Source: Saprospiraceae bacterium (GTDB lineage Bacteria > Bacteroidota > Bacteroidia > Chitinophagales > Saprospiraceae). From it: 64,000 nt of DNA. Below the pieces are notes generated by a model, which did no database searches, was not told where the DNA came from, and saw only the letters and a program-made list of their open reading frames with translations. Shown one piece after another: positions 8,185 to 17,733 of the stretch. The first letter of the stretch is position 1. Every line of letters begins with the position of its first letter. The position numbers and the translations under genes are program-made. Where the stretch lies: positions 62,001 through 126,000 of the forward strand of contig JAIYAP010000059.1 in the NCBI GenBank assembly GCA_027488935.1, read 5' to 3'.

Positions 8185-8787
8185 TTATTTCAACCAGGGT
8201 GGCGTGGGTTCGTTGTCCATACGCACCTGAATACCGGTAAAATTAAGTTCAGTATTGCCTTTCCAAACCATGCGAAAACCGCGTTCCTGGGTAGCCCAGG
8301 TATTGTTGAACCAAGGGTCGGTACAGGACAAATACGTTTCCTTTTTAATATCATCCCAGGCCCAATGTCCGTTGCCCACTTCTTTACCGTCTACATATAT
8401 TTTAAACGTTTGGTCTTCTGCAAAGCGCAGCCATTTACCAATAAAATATACATGGACGGTTGTATCAGAGGGTTGGTAGGCCATTTTGGGCGTCCACCAT
8501 CCGGTCGACATAAAAGCCCGGCGGCTGGTGGTGGGCTTTTTAACCGTATCCCAAGGCACGTCTACATGGCTCGGAACGGATTTAGACTGGTAGGTATAAG
8601 CCGAATTGGGGTTATCGCCTTTGATTACCTTGGATGCTTTCCAAGGCAGGCCACTTTGTTCTGCCACCGGAAGTTGCGCCGTTTCAGCTGCTGGTTCTGG
8701 TGTTTTTTGAATATTTTTACACGTAATATAGGCCATTAAAACAACTACGATGGCCAATAGAAGGTTCCATTTCATGGTTTTGCTCAT
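8185..8787 (-). CDS. Uncharacterised membrane-anchored or exported protein
   Basis: 200 residues, no family recognised. The N-terminus has a hydrophobic segment (about residues 8-23, LLLAIVVVLMAYITC) that is a signal anchor or a poor lipobox. A Pro/Ala/Glu linker follows. The remainder is rich in Trp and beta-type sequence (GWWTPKMAYQPSD, VHVYFIGKWLRFAEDQTFKIYVDGK, GNGHWAWDD), resembling a single extracytoplasmic beta domain. The gene is 10 bp downstream of the HAD gene and 15 bp upstream of the amylase gene, so it is probably in their operon and may act with the amylase at the cell surface. Confidence 0.7.
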   Translation of the reverse strand: MSKTMKWNLLLAIVVVLMAYITCKNIQKTPEPAAETAQLPVAEQSGLPWKASKVIKGDNPNSAYTYQSKSVPSHVDVPWDTVKKPTTSRRAFMSTGWWTPKMAYQPSDTTVHVYFIGKWLRFAEDQTFKIYVDGKEVGNGHWAWDDIKKETYLSCTDPWFNNTWATQERGFRMVWKGNTELNFTGIQVRMDNEPTPPWLK

Positions 8788-8797
8788 TGTATTGGTA

Positions 8798-9472
8798 TTA
8801 AACTGATTGACTCAAAGAAAACTCCATCTGTTCCAACAATCCAGCCAAAGTTAAGTCTTCAAATCCGCTAATGGTTAAAGTTGCATGCGATAAGTCGGCT
8901 TTTATACCAACGCCAATGGTTTGGAAGCCGCCGCGCCTTGCTGCCTCAATACCCGAGGGCATATCTTCAAAAACCAGGCAAGCGCTGGCAGGTAAATGCA
9001 ATGCGTTGGCCGTTTGTAAATAACAGTCGGGGTCGGGTTTGGGTTTCCGGTAAGTACTGCCGTCCATCACCAATTTAACATATGGTTCAAGTTGCAGGGT
9101 GTGTATTACGGCTTTCGCATTGCGCGAACCCGATGCTACAGCAGCCAGCATGCCGGTTTCTTGCAAATTTTGCAAGAAAGACAAAACGCCTGGCAATACT
9201 TCTTCGGGTTGCATTTGCAATAAACAAGCCAAATACCAATTGTTTTTCACGTCTGCCCAATGCAGTTTTTCTGCTTCCGTCATATACACTTGTCCCCAGC
9301 GCAATACTTCCTCCATGCTTTCCATCCGACTCAGTCCGCGCAAGGTTTCGTGTTGTGTTTCCGAAAAATCAAACCCCAGTTCGTTGGCCAACCGACGCCA
9401 TGCCACATAATGATACCGTACCGTATCAACAATTACCCCGTCGAGGTTCAAAATGCACGCTTTTATTCCCAT
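8798..9472 (-). CDS. HAD-IA hydrolase, beta-phosphoglucomutase-like, with Asn in place of the nucleophile
   Basis: 224 residues from the ATG at 9472; the upstream 31 codons of open frame are not family-like. The cap region (RGLSRMESMEEVL), VASGSRNAK (motif II), YRKPKPDPDCYL (motif III Lys) and FEDMPSGIEAARRGG (motif IV) fit beta-phosphoglucomutase, which interconverts beta-glucose 1- and 6-phosphate during maltose or trehalose use. Motif I should read DLDGV; here it is ACILNLDGVIVDT, so the catalytic Asp is Asn at residue 9 (codon AAC). Such a protein should be inactive as a mutase or phosphatase, unless this is a sequencing error (GAC to AAC). It is the first gene of a run that includes the GH13 amylase. 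Confidence 0.85.
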   Translation of the reverse strand: MGIKACILNLDGVIVDTVRYHYVAWRRLANELGFDFSETQHETLRGLSRMESMEEVLRWGQVYMTEAEKLHWADVKNNWYLACLLQMQPEEVLPGVLSFLQNLQETGMLAAVASGSRNAKAVIHTLQLEPYVKLVMDGSTYRKPKPDPDCYLQTANALHLPASACLVFEDMPSGIEAARRGGFQTIGVGIKADLSHATLTISGFEDLTLAGLLEQMEFSLSQSV

Positions 9473-9483
9473 AAATGGTTTAA

Positions 9484-9491
9484 CAAATTTA
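9484..9491 (-). promoter_or_regulatory. Possible -7 box (TAAATTTG) upstream of the HAD gene
   Basis: Matches TAnnTTTG on the minus strand. It is only 12 bp from the ATG at 9472, so the leader would be very short. No convincing -33 box seen. Confidence 0.35.
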
Positions 9492-9535
9492 AGCGGCGAA
9501 ATTAAGAGAATTAAACCTTCCGTTTGTCCATTTGT

Positions 9536-9543
9536 TATCTTTG
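9536..9543 (+). promoter_or_regulatory. Possible -7 box (TATCTTTG) upstream of metH
   Basis: Exact match to TAnnTTTG, 24 bp before the GTG start of metH. No clear -33 box at normal spacing, and no cobalamin or SAM riboswitch can fit in the 95-bp divergent gap. Confidence 0.5.
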
Positions 9544-9567
9544 CCCGCTTAAATTTAACTACCACCC

Positions 9568-12500
9568 GTGACGAAAGACATTTTAACGCAACTTACCGAG
9601 GCTGCACGCAAGCGCATCTTGATTATTGATGGTGCCATGGGTACCATGATTCAGCAGTACCACCTGTCGGAAAAAGATTTCAGAGGAACCCGTTTTACTG
9701 AACATCATAAAGATTTACAAGGCAACAATGATTTGTTGTGCCTTACCCGTCCAGATGTAGTCGAGGCGATTCACCGTGCTTATTTGGATGCCGGTGCCGA
9801 TATTGTTGAAACCAACACCTTTAGTAGCACGAGCATTGCCCAGGCCGATTATGATTTGCAAGCGCTTGCTTATGAGCTCAATGTGGAGTCGGCGCGAATT
9901 GCGCGTTTGGCCGCCGACGATTTTACCCGGCAGCAACCCGACAAACCGCGCTTTGTAGCGGGTGCCATTGGTCCGCTCAACAAAACCTTGAGTCTTTCGC
10001 CCGATGTGAACAACCCGGGCTACCGAGCTTTGACCTTTGATGAAGCCCGCGATGCCTATGCGGAGCAGGTACGGGGCTTGATGGATGGCGGGGCACATAT
10101 ATTATTGGTAGAAACCATTTTTGATACCCTCAATTGCAAAGCGGCCTTGTACGCCATTGAAATGGTGTTTGAGGAAAGAAACCTGCGCCTGCCCATCATG
10201 ATTTCGGGTACGATTACGGATGCATCGGGTCGTACCTTGAGTGGACAAACGGTGGAAGCGTTTTGGATTTCGGTGAAACATGCGCGTCCGTTTTCAGTTG
10301 GGCTCAACTGTGCTTTAGGCGCCAAAGAGATGCGCCCGCACCTGGAAGCCCTGGCTAAAATTGCCAATTGCTATGTGAGTGCTTATCCCAATGCAGGTTT
10401 GCCCAACGAATTTGGTGAATACGACCAGACACCGCATGAAATGTGCAGTTTTGTCGAAGAATTTGCCAGTTCCGGTTTTGTAAATATTACCGGCGGCTGT
10501 TGTGGTACAACCCCCGCCCACATTGCAGACATTGCCCAGCATGTAGCGCATATTACGCCGCGTCAGCCACAAACTGCTTCACCTTATAGTATGTACAGTG
10601 GTCTGGAACCTTTGATCGTACGCGAGGAAACCAATTTTATCAATATTGGCGAACGCACCAATGTGACGGGCAGCAGTAAGTTTGCCGGATTGATTCGGGA
10701 AGGGAAATACAGCGATGCCCTGAGTGTAGCACGCCAGCAAGTGGAAGGCGGTGCTCAAATTATTGATGTAAACATGGATGAAGGCTTGCTGGATTCAGAA
10801 AAAGCCATGGTGGAGTTTTTGAATCTGATGGCGGCCGAACCGGATATTGCCCGGGTGCCCGTGATGGTCGATTCTTCCAAATTCAGTGTGATTGAAGCCG
10901 GATTGAAATGTTTGCAGGGAAAAAGTATTGTCAATTCCATTTCGATGAAAGAAGGCGAGGCCGAATTTATCCGCCAGGCCAATATTTGCCGAAAATACGG
11001 TGCAGCGGTGGTGGTTATGGCATTTGACGAACAAGGTCAGGCCGATACCATTGAGCGCAAAGTGAGTATTTGCCAAAAAGCCTACCAAATTTTGACCGAA
11101 CAAGTGGGGTTTGATCCGTCGGACATCATTTTTGACCCGAATATTTTTGCAGTAGCCACGGGGATTGAAGAACACAATGCGTATGGTATCAACTTTATTG
11201 AAGCCACCCGTCAGATTAAGCAATTGTGTCCGGGTGCGAAAATCAGTGGTGGGGTGAGCAACCTCTCTTTCTCCTTCCGCGGCAACAACCACGTGCGCGA
11301 GGCCATGCACGCTGCCTTTTTATACCATGCAATTCAGGCTGGTATGGATATGGGAATTGTGAATGCGGGCATGATTGAGGTGTATGAAAACATCCCGAAA
11401 GACTTGCTGCTGCGTATTGAAGATGTGATTTTCAATCGGAATGAAAACGCGACCGAGGAATTGGTCAAATTTGCCGAGCAGGTAAAAGGCAGTGGCGGGA
11501 AAGCAGTGGGTGAAGACCTCAGTTGGCGCGAATCCAATGTGCAACAACGCATTACGCATGCACTGGTAAAAGGTATTGATAAATTTATTGAAATTGATAT
11601 AGAGGAATGCCGTCATTTATATCCTGCTCCTTTGCAGGTAATTGAAGGTCCACTGATGGACGGCATGAATGTGGTAGGCGATTTATTTGGCGCGGGTAAA
11701 ATGTTTTTGCCACAGGTGGTAAAAAGCGCGCGTGTGATGAAAAAGGCGGTGAATTATTTGACGCCCTTTATCGAGGCAGCCAAAGGTGGCGTGGTGGAAG
11801 CGAAGGGTAAAATTTTGCTGGCCACGGTAAAAGGCGATGTACACGATATTGGTAAAAACATCGTGGGCGTAGTACTGGCCTGCAACAATTATGATATTGT
11901 CGATTTGGGCGTGATGGTTTCTGCCGACCGCATTTTGACAGCAGCCAGGGAACACAATGTGGATATTATCGGCTTGTCGGGACTGATTACGCCATCGCTG
12001 GATGAAATGGTGCATATGGCCAAAGAAATGCAACGCCAGGGCTTCAATTTGCCCTTGTTGATTGGCGGCGCCACCACGTCTAAGACCCATACAGCGGTAA
12101 AAATTGAACCGCAATATGATCGCGCTCCCGTTGTACACGTGCTCGATGCGAGTCGCAGTGTAGCGGTGGTGAGTTCTTTGTTAACCAAAAACGAACAAGA
12201 ACATCATGCTTTTATACATACGGTAAAAGCCGATTATGATCAAATTCGCGCTACACGTGCGGGTAAGCAGGCACACAAGCAATTTTTGCCTTTGGCGGAG
12301 GCGCGCGCCAACAAATACCCAATTAATTGGGACAACTATACCCCACCCCGGCCTGCGTTTTTAGGACTTAAAACCTTTGTACAGTATGATCTCGAAGAAC
12401 TCAGTGAATATATTGACTGGACCCCTTTCTTCCAAAGTTGGCAATTGGCGGGCAAGTTTCCGGCCATTCTCGAAGATCCAATCGTAGGGGTAGAAGCCCA

Positions 12501-13248
12501 CAAACTGTTCATTGATGCCCAAAGCATGTTGCGTCGCATCATCGACGAACGCTGGTTGAGTGCACAAGCCGTGATGGGAATTTTCCCAGCCAACCAGGTA
12601 CAATCGGATGATATTGAATTATATACCGATGAAAGCCGTAGTACGGTATTGGCCACTTTACACCACCTGCGTCAGCAAAATCTTAAAGCGCCCGGACAAC
12701 CAAATTTCTGTTTGTCCGATTATGTAGCGCCGAAAGGCCACGCGGATTACCTCGGGGCTTTTGCTGTAACGGCGGGCATTGGCATTGAAAAGTGGGTGAA
12801 ACATTTTGAGGATCAACACGATGATTATAGCGCTATTATCCTCAAAGCGCTGGCCGACCGACTCGCAGAAGCCTTCGCTGAACGCCTGCATGAGCGCGTG
12901 CGCAAGGAATTTTGGGGCTATGCACCAGATGAACAATTGGAAAACAAATACCTGATTGACGAAGACTATCAGGGTATTCGTCCGGCGCCAGGCTACCCTG
13001 CCTGCCCGGAACACACGGAGAAACAAACCCTTTGGGACTTGTTATCACCGGATCAAATTGGCATTTCGTTGACCGAGAGTTTTGCGATGTACCCTGCTGC
13101 AGCGGTAAGTGGCTGGTATTTTGCCCATCCGGAAGCCAAGTATTTTGGTTTAGGCCAAATTACGATGGAACAGGTGGAGGACTATGCCAAGCGGAAAGGG
13201 ATGTCGGTTGCAGATGCAGCACGTTGGTTGGCACCGGTTTTGGAGTAA
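9568..13248 (+). CDS. metH: Cobalamin-dependent methionine synthase
   Basis: 1226 residues from a GTG start, the full length for MetH. It transfers a methyl group from 5-methyltetrahydrofolate via methylcobalamin to homocysteine. The homocysteine-binding barrel carries the zinc ligands Cys248 (GLNCALG) and Cys311/Cys312 (GGCCGT). The pterin-binding domain runs from about 350 ([12 protein letters not shown]) to 620. The cobalamin cap and Rossmann domain hold the axial ligand His759 in [10 protein letters not shown], the same number as in E. coli. The activation domain occupies about 900-1226 ([17 protein letters not shown]). All four modules are present and no break is seen. It diverges from the HAD gene and converges on the next gene with 4 bp between. 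Confidence 0.98.
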   Translation: MTKDILTQLTEAARKRILIIDGAMGTMIQQYHLSEKDFRGTRFTEHHKDLQGNNDLLCLTRPDVVEAIHRAYLDAGADIVETNTFSSTSIAQADYDLQALAYELNVESARIARLAADDFTRQQPDKPRFVAGAIGPLNKTLSLSPDVNNPGYRALTFDEARDAYAEQVRGLMDGGAHILLVETIFDTLNCKAALYAIEMVFEERNLRLPIMISGTITDASGRTLSGQTVEAFWISVKHARPFSVGLNCALGAKEMRPHLEALAKIANCYVSAYPNAGLPNEFGEYDQTPHEMCSFVEEFASSGFVNITGGCCGTTPAHIADIAQHVAHITPRQPQTASPYSMYSGLEPLIVREETNFINIGERTNVTGSSKFAGLIREGKYSDALSVARQQVEGGAQIIDVNMDEGLLDSEKAMVEFLNLMAAEPDIARVPVMVDSSKFSVIEAGLKCLQGKSIVNSISMKEGEAEFIRQANICRKYGAAVVVMAFDEQGQADTIERKVSICQKAYQILTEQVGFDPSDIIFDPNIFAVATGIEEHNAYGINFIEATRQIKQLCPGAKISGGVSNLSFSFRGNNHVREAMHAAFLYHAIQAGMDMGIVNAGMIEVYENIPKDLLLRIEDVIFNRNENATEELVKFAEQVKGSGGKAVGEDLSWRESNVQQRITHALVKGIDKFIEIDIEECRHLYPAPLQVIEGPLMDGMNVVGDLFGAGKMFLPQVVKSARVMKKAVNYLTPFIEAAKGGVVEAKGKILLATVKGDVHDIGKNIVGVVLACNNYDIVDLGVMVSADRILTAAREHNVDIIGLSGLITPSLDEMVHMAKEMQRQGFNLPLLIGGATTSKTHTAVKIEPQYDRAPVVHVLDASRSVAVVSSLLTKNEQEHHAFIHTVKADYDQIRATRAGKQAHKQFLPLAEARANKYPINWDNYTPPRPAFLGLKTFVQYDLEELSEYIDWTPFFQSWQLAGKFPAILEDPIVGVEAHKLFIDAQSMLRRIIDERWLSAQAVMGIFPANQVQSDDIELYTDESRSTVLATLHHLRQQNLKAPGQPNFCLSDYVAPKGHADYLGAFAVTAGIGIEKWVKHFEDQHDDYSAIILKALADRLAEAFAERLHERVRKEFWGYAPDEQLENKYLIDEDYQGIRPAPGYPACPEHTEKQTLWDLLSPDQIGISLTESFAMYPAAAVSGWYFAHPEAKYFGLGQITMEQVEDYAKRKGMSVADAARWLAPVLE

Positions 13249-13252
13249 AAAA

Positions 13253-13810
13253 CTATTGCTTTCGATATAAAAACGCCCGAAATTGGCCATTATCCAGGGA
13301 AGCCATGGTGCCCGCACCACTGAGCAGCACCCCGGAAAAATGGCCATAAATGGTGTCATTTACAAATCCATCCACTTCAAGGGTGACATCATCGCTGATG
13401 TTGTTGGAAACACCCGTGAAGTTGAGGGTATCGGTTTGACTGAATTCTATCCCGCCCCAGCTGAAGTTTTTTAATTGAATGACGGCATGGGCGGGCGTGT
13501 AGGGATATTCGCCATTGTTTTCATCAAATTCGAAACCAATGGCCAATCCAACATGCGGATCGCGGGGATCGTCCTGGCGGATGATTTCCACGTATAGCTT
13601 ATTTACCAGGTATTGATTGCTCAGGGTATCTAGACAACCATTGTTGCAGCCGGAATAATTGCTAAATATGCGGCTTTTTTGCATGCGGTAGTATAAAGCG
13701 CAGGGTACGCCTTTAAAGTCGAAAAAAACGCCCTCCAAATCGGTAGGTGGCAGGGATTTCCAACCAGCGCACAAAAAGCAAAAAGTAAAAAGGAAATATC
13801 TTAATAACAT
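13253..13810 (-). CDS. Uncharacterised secreted protein
   Basis: 185 residues, family not recognised. A signal peptide is likely (MLLRYFLFTFCFLCAGW). The mature part has four Cys in its first half, two of them in SGCNNGCLD, suggesting an extracytoplasmic disulfide-bonded fold, followed by beta-rich segments (AVIQLKNFSWGGIEF, DTIYGHFSGVLLSGAG). Similar short secreted proteins with GxFSGxL motifs are common in Bacteroidota but have no assigned role. Its stop lies 4 bp from the metH stop in convergent orientation. The BNR gene at 13859-17068 is 48 bp upstream on the same strand, so the two could be co-transcribed unless the hairpin between them terminates. Confidence 0.65.
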   Translation of the reverse strand: MLLRYFLFTFCFLCAGWKSLPPTDLEGVFFDFKGVPCALYYRMQKSRIFSNYSGCNNGCLDTLSNQYLVNKLYVEIIRQDDPRDPHVGLAIGFEFDENNGEYPYTPAHAVIQLKNFSWGGIEFSQTDTLNFTGVSNNISDDVTLEVDGFVNDTIYGHFSGVLLSGAGTMASLDNGQFRAFLYRKQ

Positions 13811-13815
13811 AATTG

Positions 13816-13852
13816 GGCCTGGATTTCTACCGCAAAGGTCGAAACCCAGGCC
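13816..13852 (-). terminator. Hairpin between the BNR gene and the next gene
   Basis: A 12-bp stem (GGCCTGGATTTC / GAAACCCAGGCC, one mismatch) closes a 13-base loop just past the BNR stop. There is no strong T-run after it, so it may be a weak terminator or processing site. Confidence 0.4.
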
Positions 13853-13858
13853 TGATTA

Positions 13859-16800
13859 TTACAATTTATCAAAATCTTTAAATAAAGAATAGCGTATTGC
13901 TTCTGCTTTGGTTTTGTACGATTTCCAAGGCTGATCCAGGATGGTGTTGATTTGCTGGATGGTTTTTTCTACATCCTGTTCGGCGCGCCGAATACAGATT
14001 TGGGCATTGGCGGTGGGTGCGCCCGTGCCTGCATTTAAATATCCGATCGCATCCCATAGATATGCCATCAAATTGTCGGGGTTGCGCTGAATACCCTTGG
14101 CTTCCTTTTGTGGGAAGAAATGCTCCTTTATTTTCTGGATAGAATCCTGCAGGGCCTTGCCTTCTGCAATCACTGCTTTTTTCAAACTATCGGGCACATT
14201 GACAAACTGACTTTCCACTAATTTGATGGTTTTTTCGGCTTCTTTCAGGCGGTCATACCCTTTTGTGCTGCGTGTTACCATTTTGTAAAACTGGGTAATG
14301 GCCTGGTTTTTTGCCTGCATATCCGTCAACGATATACGCAAGCGCGGATCGGCCTCCACGCGCACGATGGTACTGTCTTTCCATTGATCGTATGCTACCA
14401 GCACTTTATAATCGCCCGGCAACACCGATGGGCCGCCACCCGGTTCGCCTTGTTCGGGATCGGGTTCGTCGTTGCTTGGGAAGCGGACGCCTTTGGTATC
14501 AAAACCCCAGTTGATGTAGTTAAAACAAGAATCAATATTTACTTTAAAGGTACGCAAGGTATCGCCTGCCAAAGATTTGATCCACACGGTTGCTTTGTCT
14601 TGCTTGTCCGTTTTTGCGTCTTTTTTGCCGTCTTTTTTACTTTCGTCGGCCTTTTCCTGCTCTTTTTTGCTTTTTTCGGCTGGTTCGGTTTTGGGTGCTT
14701 TCGGCTTTACCCAAAGCGCAACATGCAAGCGGGGCAGTTCATTGGTCCCTGCATAAGTGGCATCCGCGCTAAATCGAGGACCGTCATAGGATCTTACTTC
14801 AGCCATAACAGCGGGACCTGGTGCAAAAACCTTCAAATTTTGTTGAAAAACAGCCGCACCTTCTTTTGCAATCGCGCGCAAGGGGCGTATATCATCCATG
14901 ATCCAGATGCCGCGGCCGAAAGTGGCAATCGCCAAATCACCTTCGCGTGCCTGAATGCGCATATCGTTGACCGGAACACTTGGAAAGGATTCGTTGGGCC
15001 AATGCAGCCAATTTTCACCATAATCGAAACTTACGTACAAGCCCTGGTCGGTACCAAGAAACAATAAATTCGGTTGTTCGATATCTTGAACAATGGAAAG
15101 ACAAAATCCTTGCACTTTTTTCCCGTCGGCCAGGCGTTTCCATTTTTTACCAAAATCGGTGGTGTGGTATAAATAGGGCTGCCAATCATTTTGGCGGTAA
15201 TTGTTTACTACCACGAATGCCTCGCCTGAGTTCTTGGAAGATACTTCGATTTGGGGTACCCACGGCGCTTTGGGGTAATCTGGCATGCGATTGCTTACGT
15301 TTTCCCAAGTTTGGCCGCCATTTTGAGTGATTTGTACGTTGCCATCGTCCGTTCCAACCCAAATAAGGCCTTCTTTTACCGGCGAAGGCGCAATGGCCAG
15401 GATGGTGCAATGATTTTCGGCATTGGTTGCATCAATGGTCAGGCCTCCAGAAGTGTTTTGGTGCATTTTGGAGGTGTCGTTGGTGCTCAGGTCGGGCGAC
15501 AACACCTGCCAATTTTGACCACAATCGGCTGAATAATGCAGGTATTGGCTGCCAAAATAAATACCACAGGGACGGAAAGGGTCTTGTGCAAAAGCAGCAT
15601 TCCAGTTGAATCGGGGACTTTTATCGGTTGGATGGTTGGGTTTGATGTATTGGGTTAGGCCGGTTTTTCTGTCGACATATCCCAGTTCGCCGCCTTGCGA
15701 CATGGCATACACATAACGGTTATCGTCGGGACGCGGCGCTACATCAAATCCATCGCCAAAATACACTTCCTGCCAATCACTGTTTCGAATACCACCCTGT
15801 TTCCAAACGGCACTGGGGCCCACCCAGGAGCCATTGTCTTGCAAACCGCCGTACACATTATAAGGTATGTCATTGTCGACATTCAGGTGGTAAAACTGTC
15901 CTACGGGGATATTTTCGGCATAACGCCAGGTTTTACCGCCGTCGTAGGTAATGTTTAATCCACCGTCGTTGCCTTCCATGATATGATCCGAATTATTGGG
16001 ATCAATCCAGAAAGCGTGGTGGTCCGGGTGAATATCCCAGTATCCGACCCAGTTTTCGAAGGATTTACCGCCATCGATGCTGCGCGAAATGCGGGAATGC
16101 ACCGAATACAAGGTGTTGTAATCATTGGGATCGACATACAATTCGGAATAATAAAACGGTCGGTCGCCCTGGCCCTTACTGGCCATTTGTTTCCAGTTTT
16201 TGCCGCCGTCGGTACTTTTATACAAGGCGTTTTCTTTGGCTTCCACCAAGGCATAAACAACTTCGGGTTTGTTTTTAGCCACAGCAAGTCCGATCCGCCC
16301 GAGATCACCTTCGGGTAAACCGTCTTTCGAGGTGCGTTTTTCCCAGGTTTCGCCGCCATCCATCGAAACATATAGGCCGGAACCTTTACCGCCCGAGTTA
16401 AAAAACCAGGGTTGGCGTTTGTATTCCCACATGGCCGCGTACAACTTGTTGGGGTTTTGCGGATCCGTTACAAGGTCCGCACAACCGGTCAAATCGTTCA
16501 CATACAGCACTTTACGCCAGGTTTTTCCGCCATCGCTCGTTTTGAAAACGCCGCGTTCGGCACTTGGTCCATACGCCGAGCCAATAACCCCGGCAAAAAC
16601 CACATTGGGTTGGTCGCGGTGTATGATAATACGGTGGATGGCATGTGTTTCTGTCAGGCCAGTATGGGTCCAGGTTTTGCCCGCATCGATGGATTTGTAC
16701 ATACCGATGCCAAAATTTTGCGAATTGCGTGGATTTCCTTCCCCGGTGCCGACCCAAATTTCGTCTGGGTTGTGGGGATGAATGGCAATTGCGCCCACAC

Positions 16801-17068
16801 TTTGCGTGTTTGCTTTGTCAAAAATAGGCTCCCAGTTCGTCCCGCCGCTTTTAGAGCGCCAAACACCGCCAGAAGCGGCCCCTGCATAAATAATACTGGG
16901 TTGAATCGGGTCGCAGGTGATGGCCGTAATACGGCCCGACATTGCCCCTGGGCCGATATTGCGTACAATGACGCGTTTGAAATAGTCGGCCTGCGGGCTT
17001 TGGGCTTGCACATTCAAGCAGGCAAGCAAGCAGATAAAGAAAGTAAAAATTGGTTGTTTCATCTTCAT
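13859..17068 (-). CDS. Large exported beta-propeller protein with BNR/sortilin-type repeats
   Basis: 1069 residues with a signal peptide (MKMKQPIFTFFICLLACLNVQAQ). The first 700 residues hold many Asp-box/BNR repeats of the form S.DGG.TW (SKSGGTNWEP, SIDAGKTWTHTG, TSDGGKTWRKV, SMDGGETWEKR, STDGGKNWKQM, TTDFGKKWKRL). These resemble the ten-bladed propellers of VPS10/sortilin and GH74-like proteins, but no glycosidase acid pair is evident. Residues about 785-825 are an unusual Lys/Asp/Glu-rich linker. The C-terminal 200 residues are helical (LKEAEKTIKLVES, AEQDVEKTIQQIN). Proteins of this build are frequent in Bacteroidota and usually left as WD40/YVTN/BNR-like, possibly peptidase-linked. No T9SS tail is seen. 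Confidence 0.85.
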   Translation of the reverse strand: MKMKQPIFTFFICLLACLNVQAQSPQADYFKRVIVRNIGPGAMSGRITAITCDPIQPSIIYAGAASGGVWRSKSGGTNWEPIFDKANTQSVGAIAIHPHNPDEIWVGTGEGNPRNSQNFGIGMYKSIDAGKTWTHTGLTETHAIHRIIIHRDQPNVVFAGVIGSAYGPSAERGVFKTSDGGKTWRKVLYVNDLTGCADLVTDPQNPNKLYAAMWEYKRQPWFFNSGGKGSGLYVSMDGGETWEKRTSKDGLPEGDLGRIGLAVAKNKPEVVYALVEAKENALYKSTDGGKNWKQMASKGQGDRPFYYSELYVDPNDYNTLYSVHSRISRSIDGGKSFENWVGYWDIHPDHHAFWIDPNNSDHIMEGNDGGLNITYDGGKTWRYAENIPVGQFYHLNVDNDIPYNVYGGLQDNGSWVGPSAVWKQGGIRNSDWQEVYFGDGFDVAPRPDDNRYVYAMSQGGELGYVDRKTGLTQYIKPNHPTDKSPRFNWNAAFAQDPFRPCGIYFGSQYLHYSADCGQNWQVLSPDLSTNDTSKMHQNTSGGLTIDATNAENHCTILAIAPSPVKEGLIWVGTDDGNVQITQNGGQTWENVSNRMPDYPKAPWVPQIEVSSKNSGEAFVVVNNYRQNDWQPYLYHTTDFGKKWKRLADGKKVQGFCLSIVQDIEQPNLLFLGTDQGLYVSFDYGENWLHWPNESFPSVPVNDMRIQAREGDLAIATFGRGIWIMDDIRPLRAIAKEGAAVFQQNLKVFAPGPAVMAEVRSYDGPRFSADATYAGTNELPRLHVALWVKPKAPKTEPAEKSKKEQEKADESKKDGKKDAKTDKQDKATVWIKSLAGDTLRTFKVNIDSCFNYINWGFDTKGVRFPSNDEPDPEQGEPGGGPSVLPGDYKVLVAYDQWKDSTIVRVEADPRLRISLTDMQAKNQAITQFYKMVTRSTKGYDRLKEAEKTIKLVESQFVNVPDSLKKAVIAEGKALQDSIQKIKEHFFPQKEAKGIQRNPDNLMAYLWDAIGYLNAGTGAPTANAQICIRRAEQDVEKTIQQINTILDQPWKSYKTKAEAIRYSLFKDFDKL

Positions 17069-17193
17069 TATATTAAAATTGAAGCGAAAAGGTCGTTAAA
17101 GCCCCTCGTATTTTCCTTAAAAATAGATAAATTGAAGGTAGCGGCCTTTAAAAGTAGGGTAAGCCACAGGTTTGTCTAAATTTGTCGCTTTAT

Positions 17194-17733
17194 ATGGCAT
17201 CAGCATTTGGACATATTACGGCAGCGCTTTCGGGTGGGTATGTTTTTTTCCCAGAACGTGTACGCTGGCGCAATGGAGTTGCGGCGGCTTTTTGTTCTAT
17301 TGTGCCCGATTTAGATGTTATTCCCTTGTTTTTCGGGGTGCCCTACCGGAGCATTTACGGGCATCGTGGGTGGTCGCATTCTATCCTTTTTGCCCTGATT
17401 TTTGGGGCCTGCATGGGATATTGGCTGTCGCAAAAAACACCCACCATGCGTCGGCAATTGATGGGTTGGATGATCCTGGCGACCCTATCGCACCCATTCT
17501 TGGATATGCTAACTGCGGGAGGCCTGGGGGTCGCCTTATTTTTTCCTTTCAACAACCAGCGTTTCTTTTTTCCGGTACAGCCCATTCATGCAACGCCGCT
17601 CGGCGCGGGCGGTTTTCAGGCAAAATGGGGATTATCGGTATTATTGAGTGAATTTTACTGGATCGATTTGCCTTGTTTGTGCCTTATTGCGTGCAGTTAT
17701 ACCTTTCGAAGGTTACGCAAATTATTCCTCTAA
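17194..17733 (+). CDS. Integral membrane metal-dependent hydrolase (DUF457/YdjM type)
   Basis: 179 residues from the ATG at 17194; a TTG at 17182 would add four. The family pattern is visible: HITAALSGGYVFFP near the start, VPDLDVIP, then GHRGWSHSILFA and LSHPFLDMLTAGG, which supply the conserved His and Asp residues thought to bind metal at the membrane. Four or five hydrophobic segments are present. The YdjM-like family is annotated as inner-membrane metal-dependent hydrolases; the substrate is unknown. A TAAATTTG box lies only 10 bp before the ATG. Its stop overlaps the stop of the convergent amidase gene by 12 bp. Confidence 0.85.
   Translation: MASAFGHITAALSGGYVFFPERVRWRNGVAAAFCSIVPDLDVIPLFFGVPYRSIYGHRGWSHSILFALIFGACMGYWLSQKTPTMRRQLMGWMILATLSHPFLDMLTAGGLGVALFFPFNNQRFFFPVQPIHATPLGAGGFQAKWGLSVLLSEFYWIDLPCLCLIACSYTFRRLRKLFL

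Noticed and set aside
9473-9567. Cobalamin or SAM riboswitch upstream of metH
   Set aside because: The divergent gap is only 95 bp and shows no conserved riboswitch core.
14384-15067. 227-residue + strand open frame opposite the BNR gene
   Set aside because: Phe-rich runs mirror Lys-rich codons of the real gene; no signal or motif.
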